64,000 nucleotides of DNA, from the NCBI RefSeq assembly GCF_016107325.1, contig NZ_RCVT01000002.1:1-64000 (forward strand), read 5' to 3'. Below the pieces are notes generated by a model. It had not been told where the DNA came from. It was given only the letters and a program-made list of their open reading frames with translations, and did no database searches. Positions 48,507 through 56,232 of this stretch are shown here, piece after piece (position 1 is the first letter of the stretch; every line of letters begins with the position of its first letter). The translations under genes and the position numbers were made by a program. The stretch comes from Sphingomonas sp. MA1305 (lineage in GTDB: Bacteria; Pseudomonadota; Alphaproteobacteria; Sphingomonadales; Sphingomonadaceae).

Positions 48507-49900
48507 TGCGTTACCATTCCACCCGCGGGTCCGCCCCCGTGCTCAATTTCCGCGAGGTCACGCTCACCGGCCTTGCCAGCGACGGCGGCCTCTACGTGCC
48601 GGAGGCGTGGCCGACCTTCAACCGCGACGCGATCGCCGCGCTGCAGGGGCTGTCCTACGTCGACACCGCGGTGGCGGTCATGGCGCCCTTCGTCGCCGGC
48701 AGCCTGACCGAGGACGAACTGCGCGAATTGTGCACCGCCGCCTACGGCCGCTTCGCCCATGCCGCGGTGACGCCGCTCGTCCAGCTCGACCACGACCAAT
48801 GGCTGCTCGAGCTGTTCCACGGCCCGACGCTGGCGTTCAAGGACGTCGCGCTGCAATTGCTCGGCCAGCTGTTCGAACGCTTCCTGACCGGCAGCGACGC
48901 GCATCTGACCATCGTCGGCGCGACCAGCGGCGACACCGGCTCCGCCGCGATCGACGCGGTCGCCGGGCGGCAGGGCGTCGACATCTTCATGCTCCACCCC
49001 GCCGGCCGGGTGTCGGAGGTGCAGCGGCGCCAGATGACGACGGTGCTCGCCCCCAACGTCCACAACATCGCGATCGACGGCGACTTCGACACTGCCCAGG
49101 CCCTGGTCAAGGCGATGTTCAACGACCCGGCCTTCGCCGGGCGATTCCAGCTGTCCGCGGTCAATTCGATCAACTGGGCGCGGCTGATGGCGCAGGTGGT
49201 CTATTATTTCTACGCCGCCGTCCGGCTCGGCGCGCCCGACCGACGCATCGCCTTTTCGGTGCCGACGGGCAATTTCGGCGACGTCTTCGCCGGCTATGTC
49301 GCGGCGCGGATGGGCCTGCCGGTCGAGCGGCTGATCGTCGCCACCAACGTCAACGACATCCTCTACCGCGCGCTGTCGGCCGCCGACTATAGCCGCGGCA
49401 CGACGGTGCCGACCGCGACGCCGTCGATGGACATCCAGGTCTCGTCCAATTTCGAGCGGCTGCTGTTCGACGCCGGCGGCCGCGACGGCGCGGCGCTGGC
49501 GGCGCAGATGGGGGGGTTCGAGACGAGCGGCGCGATGCGGCTGACCAATGCGCAGGCCGATTTCGCGCGCCACCTGTTCACGCCGGCCCGGATCGACGCC
49601 GACGGCATGGCGCTGGCGATGCGCTGGGCGAGCGAGCATGCCGGCGAGACGATCGACCCGCATACCGCGGTCGCGCTCGCCGCGGCGCGTGCCGCCGATC
49701 TCGACGTGCCCGTGGTGACGCTGGCGACCGCCCACCCCGCCAAGTTCCGCGACGCGGTCGAACGCGCCACCGGCAGCCGCCCGTCGCTGCCGGCGCGGCT
49801 CGGCGACCTGTTCGCGCGCGAGGAGCGGTTCGCCACCTTGCCCGGCACGTTCGAGGCGGTCACCGGCTTCATCGCCGAACGGGCCCGGCCGCGCGCATGA
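48506..49900 (+). CDS. thrC: Threonine synthase
   Basis: A 464-residue PLP enzyme that makes threonine from O-phosphohomoserine. The PLP lysine is in GPTLAFKDVALQLLGQ, and VGATSGDTGSAAIDA is the phosphate-binding region. The N-terminal MRYHSTRG is typical of the long form. It is translationally coupled to the oxidase assembly gene SURF1 (TGATG), an arrangement also known from other sphingomonads. Confidence 0.97.
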   Translation: MRYHSTRGSAPVLNFREVTLTGLASDGGLYVPEAWPTFNRDAIAALQGLSYVDTAVAVMAPFVAGSLTEDELRELCTAAYGRFAHAAVTPLVQLDHDQWLLELFHGPTLAFKDVALQLLGQLFERFLTGSDAHLTIVGATSGDTGSAAIDAVAGRQGVDIFMLHPAGRVSEVQRRQMTTVLAPNVHNIAIDGDFDTAQALVKAMFNDPAFAGRFQLSAVNSINWARLMAQVVYYFYAAVRLGAPDRRIAFSVPTGNFGDVFAGYVAARMGLPVERLIVATNVNDILYRALSAADYSRGTTVPTATPSMDIQVSSNFERLLFDAGGRDGAALAAQMGGFETSGAMRLTNAQADFARHLFTPARIDADGMALAMRWASEHAGETIDPHTAVALAAARAADLDVPVVTLATAHPAKFRDAVERATGSRPSLPARLGDLFAREERFATLPGTFEAVTGFIAERARPRA

Positions 49901-50766
49901 CGCTCGACACGCTGATCGGCGAACCCTGGGCGGATTACGGGCTGATCGATTCGGGCCATGGCCGGAAGCTCGAACGCTACGGCCGCTTCCGCTTCATCCG
50001 CCCGGAGCCGCAGGCGATGTGGGCGCCGGCGACCGAGAATTGGCGCGCGCAGGGCGAGTTCGTCCCCGGCTCCGACGAGGACGGCGGCGGCCGCTGGCTG
50101 TTCAACGAGCCGGTGCCGCGCGAGGGCTGGCCGCTGAGATGGGAAGAGGTGCGCTTCACCGCGCAGACGACGCCGTTCCGCCACCTTGGCTTCTTCCCCG
50201 ACATGGCGCCGGTGTGGCGCTGGATGCGTAGCAGGGTCGAGGGGCTCGACGCGCCCGAATGCATGAACCTGTTCGGCTATACCGGCGTCGGCACGCTGGC
50301 GATGGCGAGCATCGGCGCGAAGATGGTCCATGTCGACGCCTCCAAGAAATCGGTCGAGGCCGCGCGCGGCAATGCGGCGTTGTCGGGGCTGAGCGACGCG
50401 CCGGTGCGCTGGATCATCGACGATGCCGCAAAATTCGTCGCGCGCGAGGTGCGGCGCGGCCGGCGCTATGACGGGATCCTGCTCGACCCGCCCAAATACG
50501 GCCGCGGGCCGGAGGGCGAGGTGTGGCGGCTGGAGGAGGACCTGCCGAAACTGATCGCCGACTGCCGGCGGCTGCTCGACGAGCAATCGCGCTTCCTGTT
50601 CCTCACCGTCTATGCGGTGCGGATGAGCGCGCTCGCGCTGCGCGAGCTGCTGGCGCAGGTCTTCGCCGATCTGCCCGGTACGGTCGAGGCGGGCGAGCTC
50701 GGCGTGCGCGAGGAAGCGCGCGGGCTGGTGCTGCCGACCGCGATCTGGGCACGCTGGTCACGCTGA
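49897..50766 (+). CDS. Class I SAM-dependent methyltransferase (RlmI-like)
   Basis: A 289-residue methyltransferase. SAM motif I is MNLFGYTGVGTLAMASIGA, followed by MVHVDASKKSVEAAR. The catalytic loop is LLDPPKYGRGPEGEVW, as in RlmI/RlmK-type rRNA cytosine or guanine methyltransferases. The PUA domain seen in RlmI is not present; the first about 90 residues are different. The substrate is probably rRNA but not proven. It overlaps thrC by ATGA. Confidence 0.88.
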   Translation: MTLDTLIGEPWADYGLIDSGHGRKLERYGRFRFIRPEPQAMWAPATENWRAQGEFVPGSDEDGGGRWLFNEPVPREGWPLRWEEVRFTAQTTPFRHLGFFPDMAPVWRWMRSRVEGLDAPECMNLFGYTGVGTLAMASIGAKMVHVDASKKSVEAARGNAALSGLSDAPVRWIIDDAAKFVAREVRRGRRYDGILLDPPKYGRGPEGEVWRLEEDLPKLIADCRRLLDEQSRFLFLTVYAVRMSALALRELLAQVFADLPGTVEAGELGVREEARGLVLPTAIWARWSR

Positions 50767-50992
50767 CCGAAAGTCGCACTGCGGCGGTATCCCCACCGTA
50801 GAGGTTTCAGAGGCTTGGCGGCTGGAAGGTCGCAGTCGAACCGCAGCCCCGGCTGGCCGCCACACTCGGAAAGTCTCAAAGGTCGCACCGACGACCGATG
50901 TACGCCGCGCAACACGGACGCGGCGTCACGGACTGGATCGACGATAAGAATCAGCGCCTCAAGCCTAGCCGGGTCCGCGCTTGTAGGACAGC
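50767..50992. other. Non-coding gap with motif block shared with 23.4-23.7 kb
   Basis: A 226-base gap with no supported gene. It has GAAAGTCGCAC (about 50,769), GGAAGGTCGCAG (about 50,824) and GAAAGTCTCAAAGGTCGCAC (50,869-50,888). Then come ATCGACGATAAGAATCAGCG (about 50,937-50,956) and TTGTAGGACAGC (50,981-50,992), which abuts the ccmB stop codon. The same order of motifs occurs on the minus strand at 23.4-23.7 kb. Confidence 0.55.
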
Positions 50993-51634
50993 TCAGTCCA
51001 TACCGGCCCGGATCGCCGACGCCGCGACGAAGGGCGCACCGGCGATGAGCAACAGGCTGACCGCGGCGAGCAGCTTCAATGCCCCGGCACCCTCGCCGAT
51101 CGCCCCCGCGCCGAAGATCAGCAGCGGTACCGCGAGCGGCAGCATCACCAGCCCCGCCACCGCGCCGGCGCCGCGCAGCCCCGCGACCAGCGCACCGGTG
51201 GCGAGACCGAGCGCGGCCAGCCCGGGCGTGCCGATCAGCAGCCCGAGCTCGACCCGCGCCAGCACCGCCGCCGGCAGGTCGAGCAGCCCCGCCGCCAGCA
51301 CCGCCGCGAGCATCAGCGGGGGCGCGAAGCCCAGCCAATGGCCGGCGAGCTTGGCCGCGGCGACCAGTGGCAGCGGCACGCCACGCACGGCGAGCTGGTC
51401 GATGACGCCGGCGTCGAGATCGGGCGCGACCAACCGCTCGACCGGCAGCAGGGCGGCGAGCAAGGCCGCCGCCCAGATCACGCCGCCGCCGATCCGGCCG
51501 AGCAGCGCCGTGTCGGGTCCGACCGCAAAGGGGAAGAGGATCGCGACGAGCAGGAAGAAGGCGACCGGCCACAGGGCGCCGCCGCCGGCCCAGGCGCGGC
51601 GCAGCTCGCGGACGATCAGGGCGGCCGCGGTCAT
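50993..51634 (-). CDS. ccmB: Haem exporter protein CcmB
   Basis: A 213-residue membrane protein with six hydrophobic segments, the permease of the CcmAB transporter used in cytochrome c maturation (system I). It starts LIVRELRRAWAGGGALWPVAFFLLV, as CcmB does. The start at 51634 overlaps ccmA by ATGA. ccmC, often next to ccmB, is not here; the gene ends at the motif-block gap. Confidence 0.94.
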   Translation of the reverse strand: MTAAALIVRELRRAWAGGGALWPVAFFLLVAILFPFAVGPDTALLGRIGGGVIWAAALLAALLPVERLVAPDLDAGVIDQLAVRGVPLPLVAAAKLAGHWLGFAPPLMLAAVLAAGLLDLPAAVLARVELGLLIGTPGLAALGLATGALVAGLRGAGAVAGLVMLPLAVPLLIFGAGAIGEGAGALKLLAAVSLLLIAGAPFVAASAIRAGMD

Positions 51635-52230
51635 GCGCGCGCCTCCGCGGCATCGGCGGCGGCATGATGACGGGTCAGGTCGAGCGCCACGGCGCCCGGC
51701 AGGGCGAGCGGGACATGGGTCGCGACCAGCGCGATGCCGCCCGCCGCGCGATGCGCCGCCACCAATTGCTCCAGCAGCGCCAGCCCGGCGGCATCGAGCC
51801 CGTTGGCCGGTTCGTCGAGCAGCCACAACGGCACCGCGCTGCCGAGCACGCGGGCGAGCGCGGCGCGGCGGCGCTGGCCGGTCGACAGCAGCCGGACCGG
51901 GATCGTCGCGAGGTGGGACAGTGCCAGCGCATCGAGCGCCGCCGCGACCTGCGCCGTGCCGATCCAGAAGCCCAGCGCCTGCGCCAGCGGCCGCTCCGGG
52001 TCGAGCGCATGCGCCTCGCCGAGCAGCGCCAGCCCGCCGCGGCGCGTCACCTGCCCGGCCGCGGGGCGCAGCAGGCCGGCGGCGATCCGCACCAGGCTCG
52101 ACTTGCCGATGCCATTGGGCCCGGTGACCAGCGCCGCGTCGCCGGCGTGCAGCGCAAGGTCGACGCCCGCGAACAGCCGTCGTCCGCCGCGCGCGGCTGC
52201 CACCCCCGCCAGCGTCAGTTCGGCGCTCAA
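51631..52230 (-). CDS. ccmA: Haem exporter ATP-binding protein CcmA
   Basis: A 199-residue ABC ATPase. Walker A is GPNGIGKSS (about 37-45), the signature LLSTGQRRRAALARVLGS lies in the middle, and Walker B is PLWLLDEPANGLD. CcmA powers release of holo-CcmE in cytochrome c maturation. It overlaps ccmB and the metallopeptidase gene by 4 bases each, so metallopeptidase-ccmA-ccmB are one unit. Confidence 0.95.
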   Translation of the reverse strand: MSAELTLAGVAAARGGRRLFAGVDLALHAGDAALVTGPNGIGKSSLVRIAAGLLRPAAGQVTRRGGLALLGEAHALDPERPLAQALGFWIGTAQVAAALDALALSHLATIPVRLLSTGQRRRAALARVLGSAVPLWLLDEPANGLDAAGLALLEQLVAAHRAAGGIALVATHVPLALPGAVALDLTRHHAAADAAEARA

Positions 52231-52649
52231 TCCGCCACCGCGTCTTCCAGCGCGTGCATGTCATCGTCGGACAGGCCGAAATGGTGGCCGATCTCATGGA
52301 TGGTGACATGGCGGACGAGGTCGTCGAGCCGCACCCCGGTCTCCACCCATTCGTCGAGGATTGCCCGCCGATAGAGGTGGATACGATCGGGCAGCGGGGC
52401 GCTGTCGAAGGCCGATTTCTCGCCGACCGGGCGGCCGTGGTAGAGGCCGGTGAGGTCGAGCGGATGCTCGATGCCGAGCGCGGCGAGCGTCTCCTCGTCG
52501 GCGAATTCCTCGACGATCAATACGACGTCGCCCAAATGCGCGCGGAATTCGCCCGGCAGTCGCGCGATCGTGTCGCGGGCGATCCGCTCGATCGCGTCGG
52601 CGTCCGGCGCCTGCCCCAAGACCTCTTGCCCGCTCATGGCGTCCGCCAT
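52227..52649 (-). CDS. Metallopeptidase family protein (zincin-like)
   Basis: A 140-residue protein of the zincin-like MMP family (formerly DUF1025). The motif [14 protein letters not shown] (from H118) gives HExxH and a third acidic ligand. Proteins of this kind are small cytoplasmic metalloproteases of unknown target. A start at 52637 (MSGQEV) is an alternative. It heads the unit with ccmA-ccmB. Confidence 0.9.
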   Translation of the reverse strand: MADAMSGQEVLGQAPDADAIERIARDTIARLPGEFRAHLGDVVLIVEEFADEETLAALGIEHPLDLTGLYHGRPVGEKSAFDSAPLPDRIHLYRRAILDEWVETGVRLDDLVRHVTIHEIGHHFGLSDDDMHALEDAVAD

Positions 52650-52683
52650 ACCCCGTCATCCTCAATCGCAGCAAGGAAGACGC

Positions 52684-52992
52684 ATGACCGAGGCCGCCCC
52701 GATCGAAGCATTGAGCGAGGCGGAGCGCGCCGATGCGCTCGATGGCCTGCCCGAATGGGATTATGACGAGGCGCGCGACGCGATCACCCGCAGCCTGGTC
52801 TTCGCCGACTTCGTCGAGGCGTTCGGCTTCATGACCCAGGTCGCCCTGATGGCGGAAAAGGCCGATCACCATCCCGAGTGGCGCAATGTCTACAACCGGG
52901 TCGAGATCCTGCTGACCACGCACGACGCCGGCGGCCTGTCGAGCCGCGACATCGAGATGGCCGAGGCGATCGATGCGATCGTGGACGAGTGA
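52684..52992 (+). CDS. phhB: 4a-hydroxytetrahydrobiopterin dehydratase
   Basis: A 102-residue pterin-4a-carbinolamine dehydratase that recycles the cofactor of phenylalanine hydroxylase. The active-site histidines are in [18 protein letters not shown] (H62, H63), with the later [16 protein letters not shown]. It would support tyrosine formation feeding the hppD-hmgA pathway at 59-62 kb, but no phhA is in the window. It is divergent from the metallopeptidase gene. Confidence 0.95.
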   Translation: MTEAAPIEALSEAERADALDGLPEWDYDEARDAITRSLVFADFVEAFGFMTQVALMAEKADHHPEWRNVYNRVEILLTTHDAGGLSSRDIEMAEAIDAIVDE

Positions 52993-53003
52993 GGCAAGCG
53001 GGT

Positions 53004-53100
53004 CACCCTCACCCTTCCCACCCGGCTGCCGCCGGGCGGGCCCCTTCCCTCTCCCACTGGGAGAGGGAGGGAGGCGCGAAGCGCCGGAAGGGTGAGGGTG
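53004..53100. repeat. Intergenic inverted repeat with nested hairpins
   Basis: The outer arms CACCCTCACCCTTCC (53004-53018) and GGAAGGGTGAGGGTG (53086-53100) are perfect over 15 bases. Inside are CCCTCTCCCA/TGGGAGAGGG and a CCGG..CCGG hairpin. It sits between convergent phhB and SDR genes, ending one base before the SDR stop codon. It looks like a third repeat family, possibly a two-way terminator-like element. Confidence 0.88.
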
Positions 53101-53101
53101 T

Positions 53102-53890
53102 CTAGCGCAGCGAGCGGCGCATCTGCTTCCTAAGCTGGCCCGGCAGCCAGCGCGCGGCGAAGCGCAGCCGTTCGGCGGTCTTGCCGACATAGGTGTGGAC
53201 CTTGTCGCCGTGGACGGCGCGCCACGCCGCCTCCGCCACCGCGTCGACCGGGGTGAGTTCCAGTCCTGCCCCGGTCACGCTTTCGCGGTTCGTGCGGTTG
53301 CTGCCGCCCGCGACGCCGTCGAGCAGCGGCGTCTCGATGAAGCTCGGCAGCAGGCAGCGGACCTTGATCCCCTCGCGATACCATTCGCCGTCGAGCGCCT
53401 CGCTCAGGCCGCGCACCGCGAATTTGGTCGCCGAATAGGTGGCGAGGCCGGACGATCCGTAGATGCCCGACGCCGAGGAGGTGTTGAGCAGCACCGACCC
53501 CGGTGTCTTCGCCAGATAGGCGTGGCCGATACGCGCGCCGTTGAGCACGCCGGTGAAGTTGATCGCGACGGTGCGGTCGATATCCTCGAAGCTGGCGTCC
53601 GCCAGCGGCCCGCCGGTGCCGATCCCCGCATTGTTGAACAGGACGTCGAGCCGGCCGCCGCTCTTGCCGGTGAAATCGTCGAGGCAGGCACGCCAGGCGT
53701 CGCGATCGCGCACGTCCATGACATAATGTTCGATCATCCCGCGGGGCAGCTGCGCCGCGGTGTCGGCGAGCAGCGCAGCGTTGACGTCGGCCAGGCCGAC
53801 GCGCCAGCCGCGACTGGCGAACAGGCGCCCGACCGCCCGGCCGATCCCCGACGCGCCGCCGGTGATGAAGATCGCGCGCACCTCGCTCAT
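53102..53890 (-). CDS. SDR family oxidoreductase
   Basis: A 262-residue short-chain dehydrogenase. The NAD(P)-binding motif TGGASGIG is at residues 10-17, NNAG at about 90, and the catalytic Ser and YxxxK are in SSASGIYGSSGLATYSATKF (within the two halves). The substrate is unknown. Of two adjacent ATGs, 53890 gives better spacing from AGGAG. The stop codon directly abuts the 53-kb repeat. Confidence 0.92.
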   Translation of the reverse strand: MSEVRAIFITGGASGIGRAVGRLFASRGWRVGLADVNAALLADTAAQLPRGMIEHYVMDVRDRDAWRACLDDFTGKSGGRLDVLFNNAGIGTGGPLADASFEDIDRTVAINFTGVLNGARIGHAYLAKTPGSVLLNTSSASGIYGSSGLATYSATKFAVRGLSEALDGEWYREGIKVRCLLPSFIETPLLDGVAGGSNRTNRESVTGAGLELTPVDAVAEAAWRAVHGDKVHTYVGKTAERLRFAARWLPGQLRKQMRRSLR

Positions 53891-53941
53891 CATCCTCTCC
53901 TTATTTGCCTTTCCCCCCGGCATCCCCCATCCTTCGCGGCG

Positions 53942-54694
53942 ATGCCAGCAGAAAAGCTCCGCCTCGACGGCGTCACCAAGCGGTTCGGCGCCACGATCGC
54001 GGTCGACCATGTCTCGCTTGCCGTCGCGACCGGCAGCTTCGTCGCGCTGGTCGGCGCCTCGGGATCGGGCAAGTCGACGCTGCTGCAGACGATCAACCGC
54101 CTCGTCGTGCCCGACGACGGGCGGGTGCTGATCGACGGGGCGGATATCGCCGCCGGCCCCGCCCCGATGGTGCGACGGCGGATCGGCTATGTCTTCCAGG
54201 GAATAGGCCTGTTCCCGCACATGAGCGTCGCCGACAATATCACGATCGGCCCGCGCATCGCCGGGTCGCCGCGGCCAGACGTCGCCGCGCTGCTCGATCT
54301 GGTCGCGCTGCCCGCCGCACTGGCGACGCGCCTGCCGCACGAACTGTCGGGCGGCCAGCGCCAGCGCGTCGCGATCGCCCGCGCGCTCGCCCCCGGTGCG
54401 ACGCTGCTGCTGCTCGACGAGGCCTTGGGCGCGCTCGACCCGGTGACGCGCGACGCGCTGGGGCAGGAGATCCGTTCGCTGCACGACCGGCTGGGGCTGA
54501 CGACGATCCTGGTGACGCACGACATGGCCGAAGCGCTGCTGCTCGCGACGCGGGTGCTGGTGATGGAGGACGGACGGATCGTCGCCGACGAGACGCCCGC
54601 CGGCCTGCTCGCCGGGCGCGGCGGGGCGGCGGCGCAGGCGCTGGTCGCGGTGCCGCGCGACCAGGCGGCGCGGTTGCAGGCGATCGGCGCATGA
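53942..54694 (+). CDS. Osmoprotectant-type ABC transporter ATP-binding protein
   Basis: A 250-residue ABC ATPase of the OpuBA/ProV-like (QAT) class. Walker A is GASGSGKST (38-46), the Q-loop is RIGYVFQGIGLFPHM, the signature is LSGGQRQRVAIARAL and Walker B is LLLLDEALGALDP. No C-terminal CBS pair is present, unlike typical OpuBA/OpuCA. It is divergent from the SDR gene and overlaps the permease gene by ATGA. Confidence 0.9.
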   Translation: MPAEKLRLDGVTKRFGATIAVDHVSLAVATGSFVALVGASGSGKSTLLQTINRLVVPDDGRVLIDGADIAAGPAPMVRRRIGYVFQGIGLFPHMSVADNITIGPRIAGSPRPDVAALLDLVALPAALATRLPHELSGGQRQRVAIARALAPGATLLLLDEALGALDPVTRDALGQEIRSLHDRLGLTTILVTHDMAEALLLATRVLVMEDGRIVADETPAGLLAGRGGAAAQALVAVPRDQAARLQAIGA

Positions 54695-56226
54695 GCGGCT
54701 TTCGCGACGCGCTGGCGCAGGTGCCGCCGCTGCTCGCCAGCCATGTGCTGCTCGCCGGGGCGGCGCTGCTCGCGGCGCTGGCGATCGGCCTGCCGCTGGC
54801 GGTGGTCGCGGCGCGACGGCCGGCGGTCGGGCGGGTCGTGCTCGGCGCCGCCAGCCTGATCCAGACCATCCCCGGCCTTGCCCTGCTCGCGCTCTTCTAT
54901 CCGATCCTGCTGTGGCTGTCGGCGCGGGTCGGCGGCGGCATCCCCGCGCTCGGTTTCCTGCCGGCGCTGCTCGCGCTGACCCTCTATGCGCTGCTGCCGA
55001 TCATCCGCAACGGCGTGGCCGGGCTGCAGGGCATCGATCCGGCGGTGCGCCAGGCGGCCGATGCGGTCGGCATGACCCAGGCGCAGAAATTGCGATTGGT
55101 CGAGGCGCCGCTGGCGCTGCCGGTGCTCGTCGCCGGCATCCGCACCGCCGCGGTGTGGACGATCGGCGCGGCGACGCTGTCGACGACGGTCGGCTGCCCG
55201 AGCCTGGGCGACATGATCTTCGCCGGCCTGCAGACGCAGAATTGGGCGCTGGTGCTGGCCGGCTGTTGCGCCGCCGCGGCGCTGGCGATGGCCGCCGACG
55301 CGCTGATCGCCTTGCTCGAGCGCGGGCTGGCGACACGGCGGCCGCTGTGGATCGCGGCGGTGGCGCTGCTCGCCGCCGGCACGCTCGCCGCGACCGCGCC
55401 GCTGTGGCCGCGGCCGGGCGGCGCGCGCACGGTGACGATCGGTGCCAAGAACTTCTCCGAACAATATATTCTGGCGCGGCTGATCGGCGACCGGCTGACT
55501 CGTGCCGGCTATACCGTTCGCTATCGCGACGGGCTGGGATCGGCAGTGATCTATCGCGCGCTCGCCGGTGGCGACGTCGACGTCTACGTCGATTATGCCG
55601 GGACGCTGTGGAACGGCGCGATGCACCGCACCGACATGCCGCCACGCGCGGCGATGGTCCGTGCGATCGGCGCCTGGGCGGCGAGGACCGACGGCGTGCG
55701 GCTGGTCGGGCCGCTCGGCTTCGAGAATGCCTATGCCTTCGCGATGCGCGGCGCCGAGGCACGGTCGCGGGGCATCGCCGACCTCGACGCGCTCGGCCGC
55801 GCGGCGCCCGGGCTCAAGCTCGGCAGCGATCTCGAATTCCTGTCGCGACCAGAATGGGCGGCGGTGCGCGACGCCTATCGGCTGCGCTTCGCCAGCGCGA
55901 CGCCGTACAGTCCGACCTTCATGTATCGCGCGCTGGCGAGCGGGCGGGCGGACGTCATTTCCGCCTTCTCGTCGGACGGGCGGATCGCGGCGGACGGGCT
56001 GACCGTGCTCGCCGATCCGCGCCATGCCATCCCGAGCTACGACGCGCTGCTGCTGGTCGCGCCGAGCCACACCCGCGATGCGCGGCTGCTGGCGGCACTA
56101 CGGCCGCTGGTTGGCCGCATTCCGGTGACGGCAATGCGCGAGGCCAATTATCGGGTCGACCGCGACGCCGACAAGGACAGCCCCGACGCCGCCGCGCGCT
56201 GGCTGGCGCGGCGGCTGGGGCTGTAG
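54691..56226 (+). CDS. ABC transporter permease/substrate-binding fusion (OpuBB-BC type)
   Basis: A 511-residue fusion. Residues 1-240 form a permease with about six helices and the loop AADAVGMTQAQKLRLVEAPL (EAA-like). Residues about 245-511 are the glycine-betaine-type binding domain (TVTIGAKNFSEQYILARLIG, then SAVIYRALAGGDVDVYVDYA). This one-piece design is known for glycine betaine/choline/carnitine-type transporters. With the ATPase before it, it makes a complete importer. The real substrate is not determined. Confidence 0.92.
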   Translation: MSGFRDALAQVPPLLASHVLLAGAALLAALAIGLPLAVVAARRPAVGRVVLGAASLIQTIPGLALLALFYPILLWLSARVGGGIPALGFLPALLALTLYALLPIIRNGVAGLQGIDPAVRQAADAVGMTQAQKLRLVEAPLALPVLVAGIRTAAVWTIGAATLSTTVGCPSLGDMIFAGLQTQNWALVLAGCCAAAALAMAADALIALLERGLATRRPLWIAAVALLAAGTLAATAPLWPRPGGARTVTIGAKNFSEQYILARLIGDRLTRAGYTVRYRDGLGSAVIYRALAGGDVDVYVDYAGTLWNGAMHRTDMPPRAAMVRAIGAWAARTDGVRLVGPLGFENAYAFAMRGAEARSRGIADLDALGRAAPGLKLGSDLEFLSRPEWAAVRDAYRLRFASATPYSPTFMYRALASGRADVISAFSSDGRIAADGLTVLADPRHAIPSYDALLLVAPSHTRDARLLAALRPLVGRIPVTAMREANYRVDRDADKDSPDAAARWLARRLGL

Positions 56227-56232
56227 ACCGGA

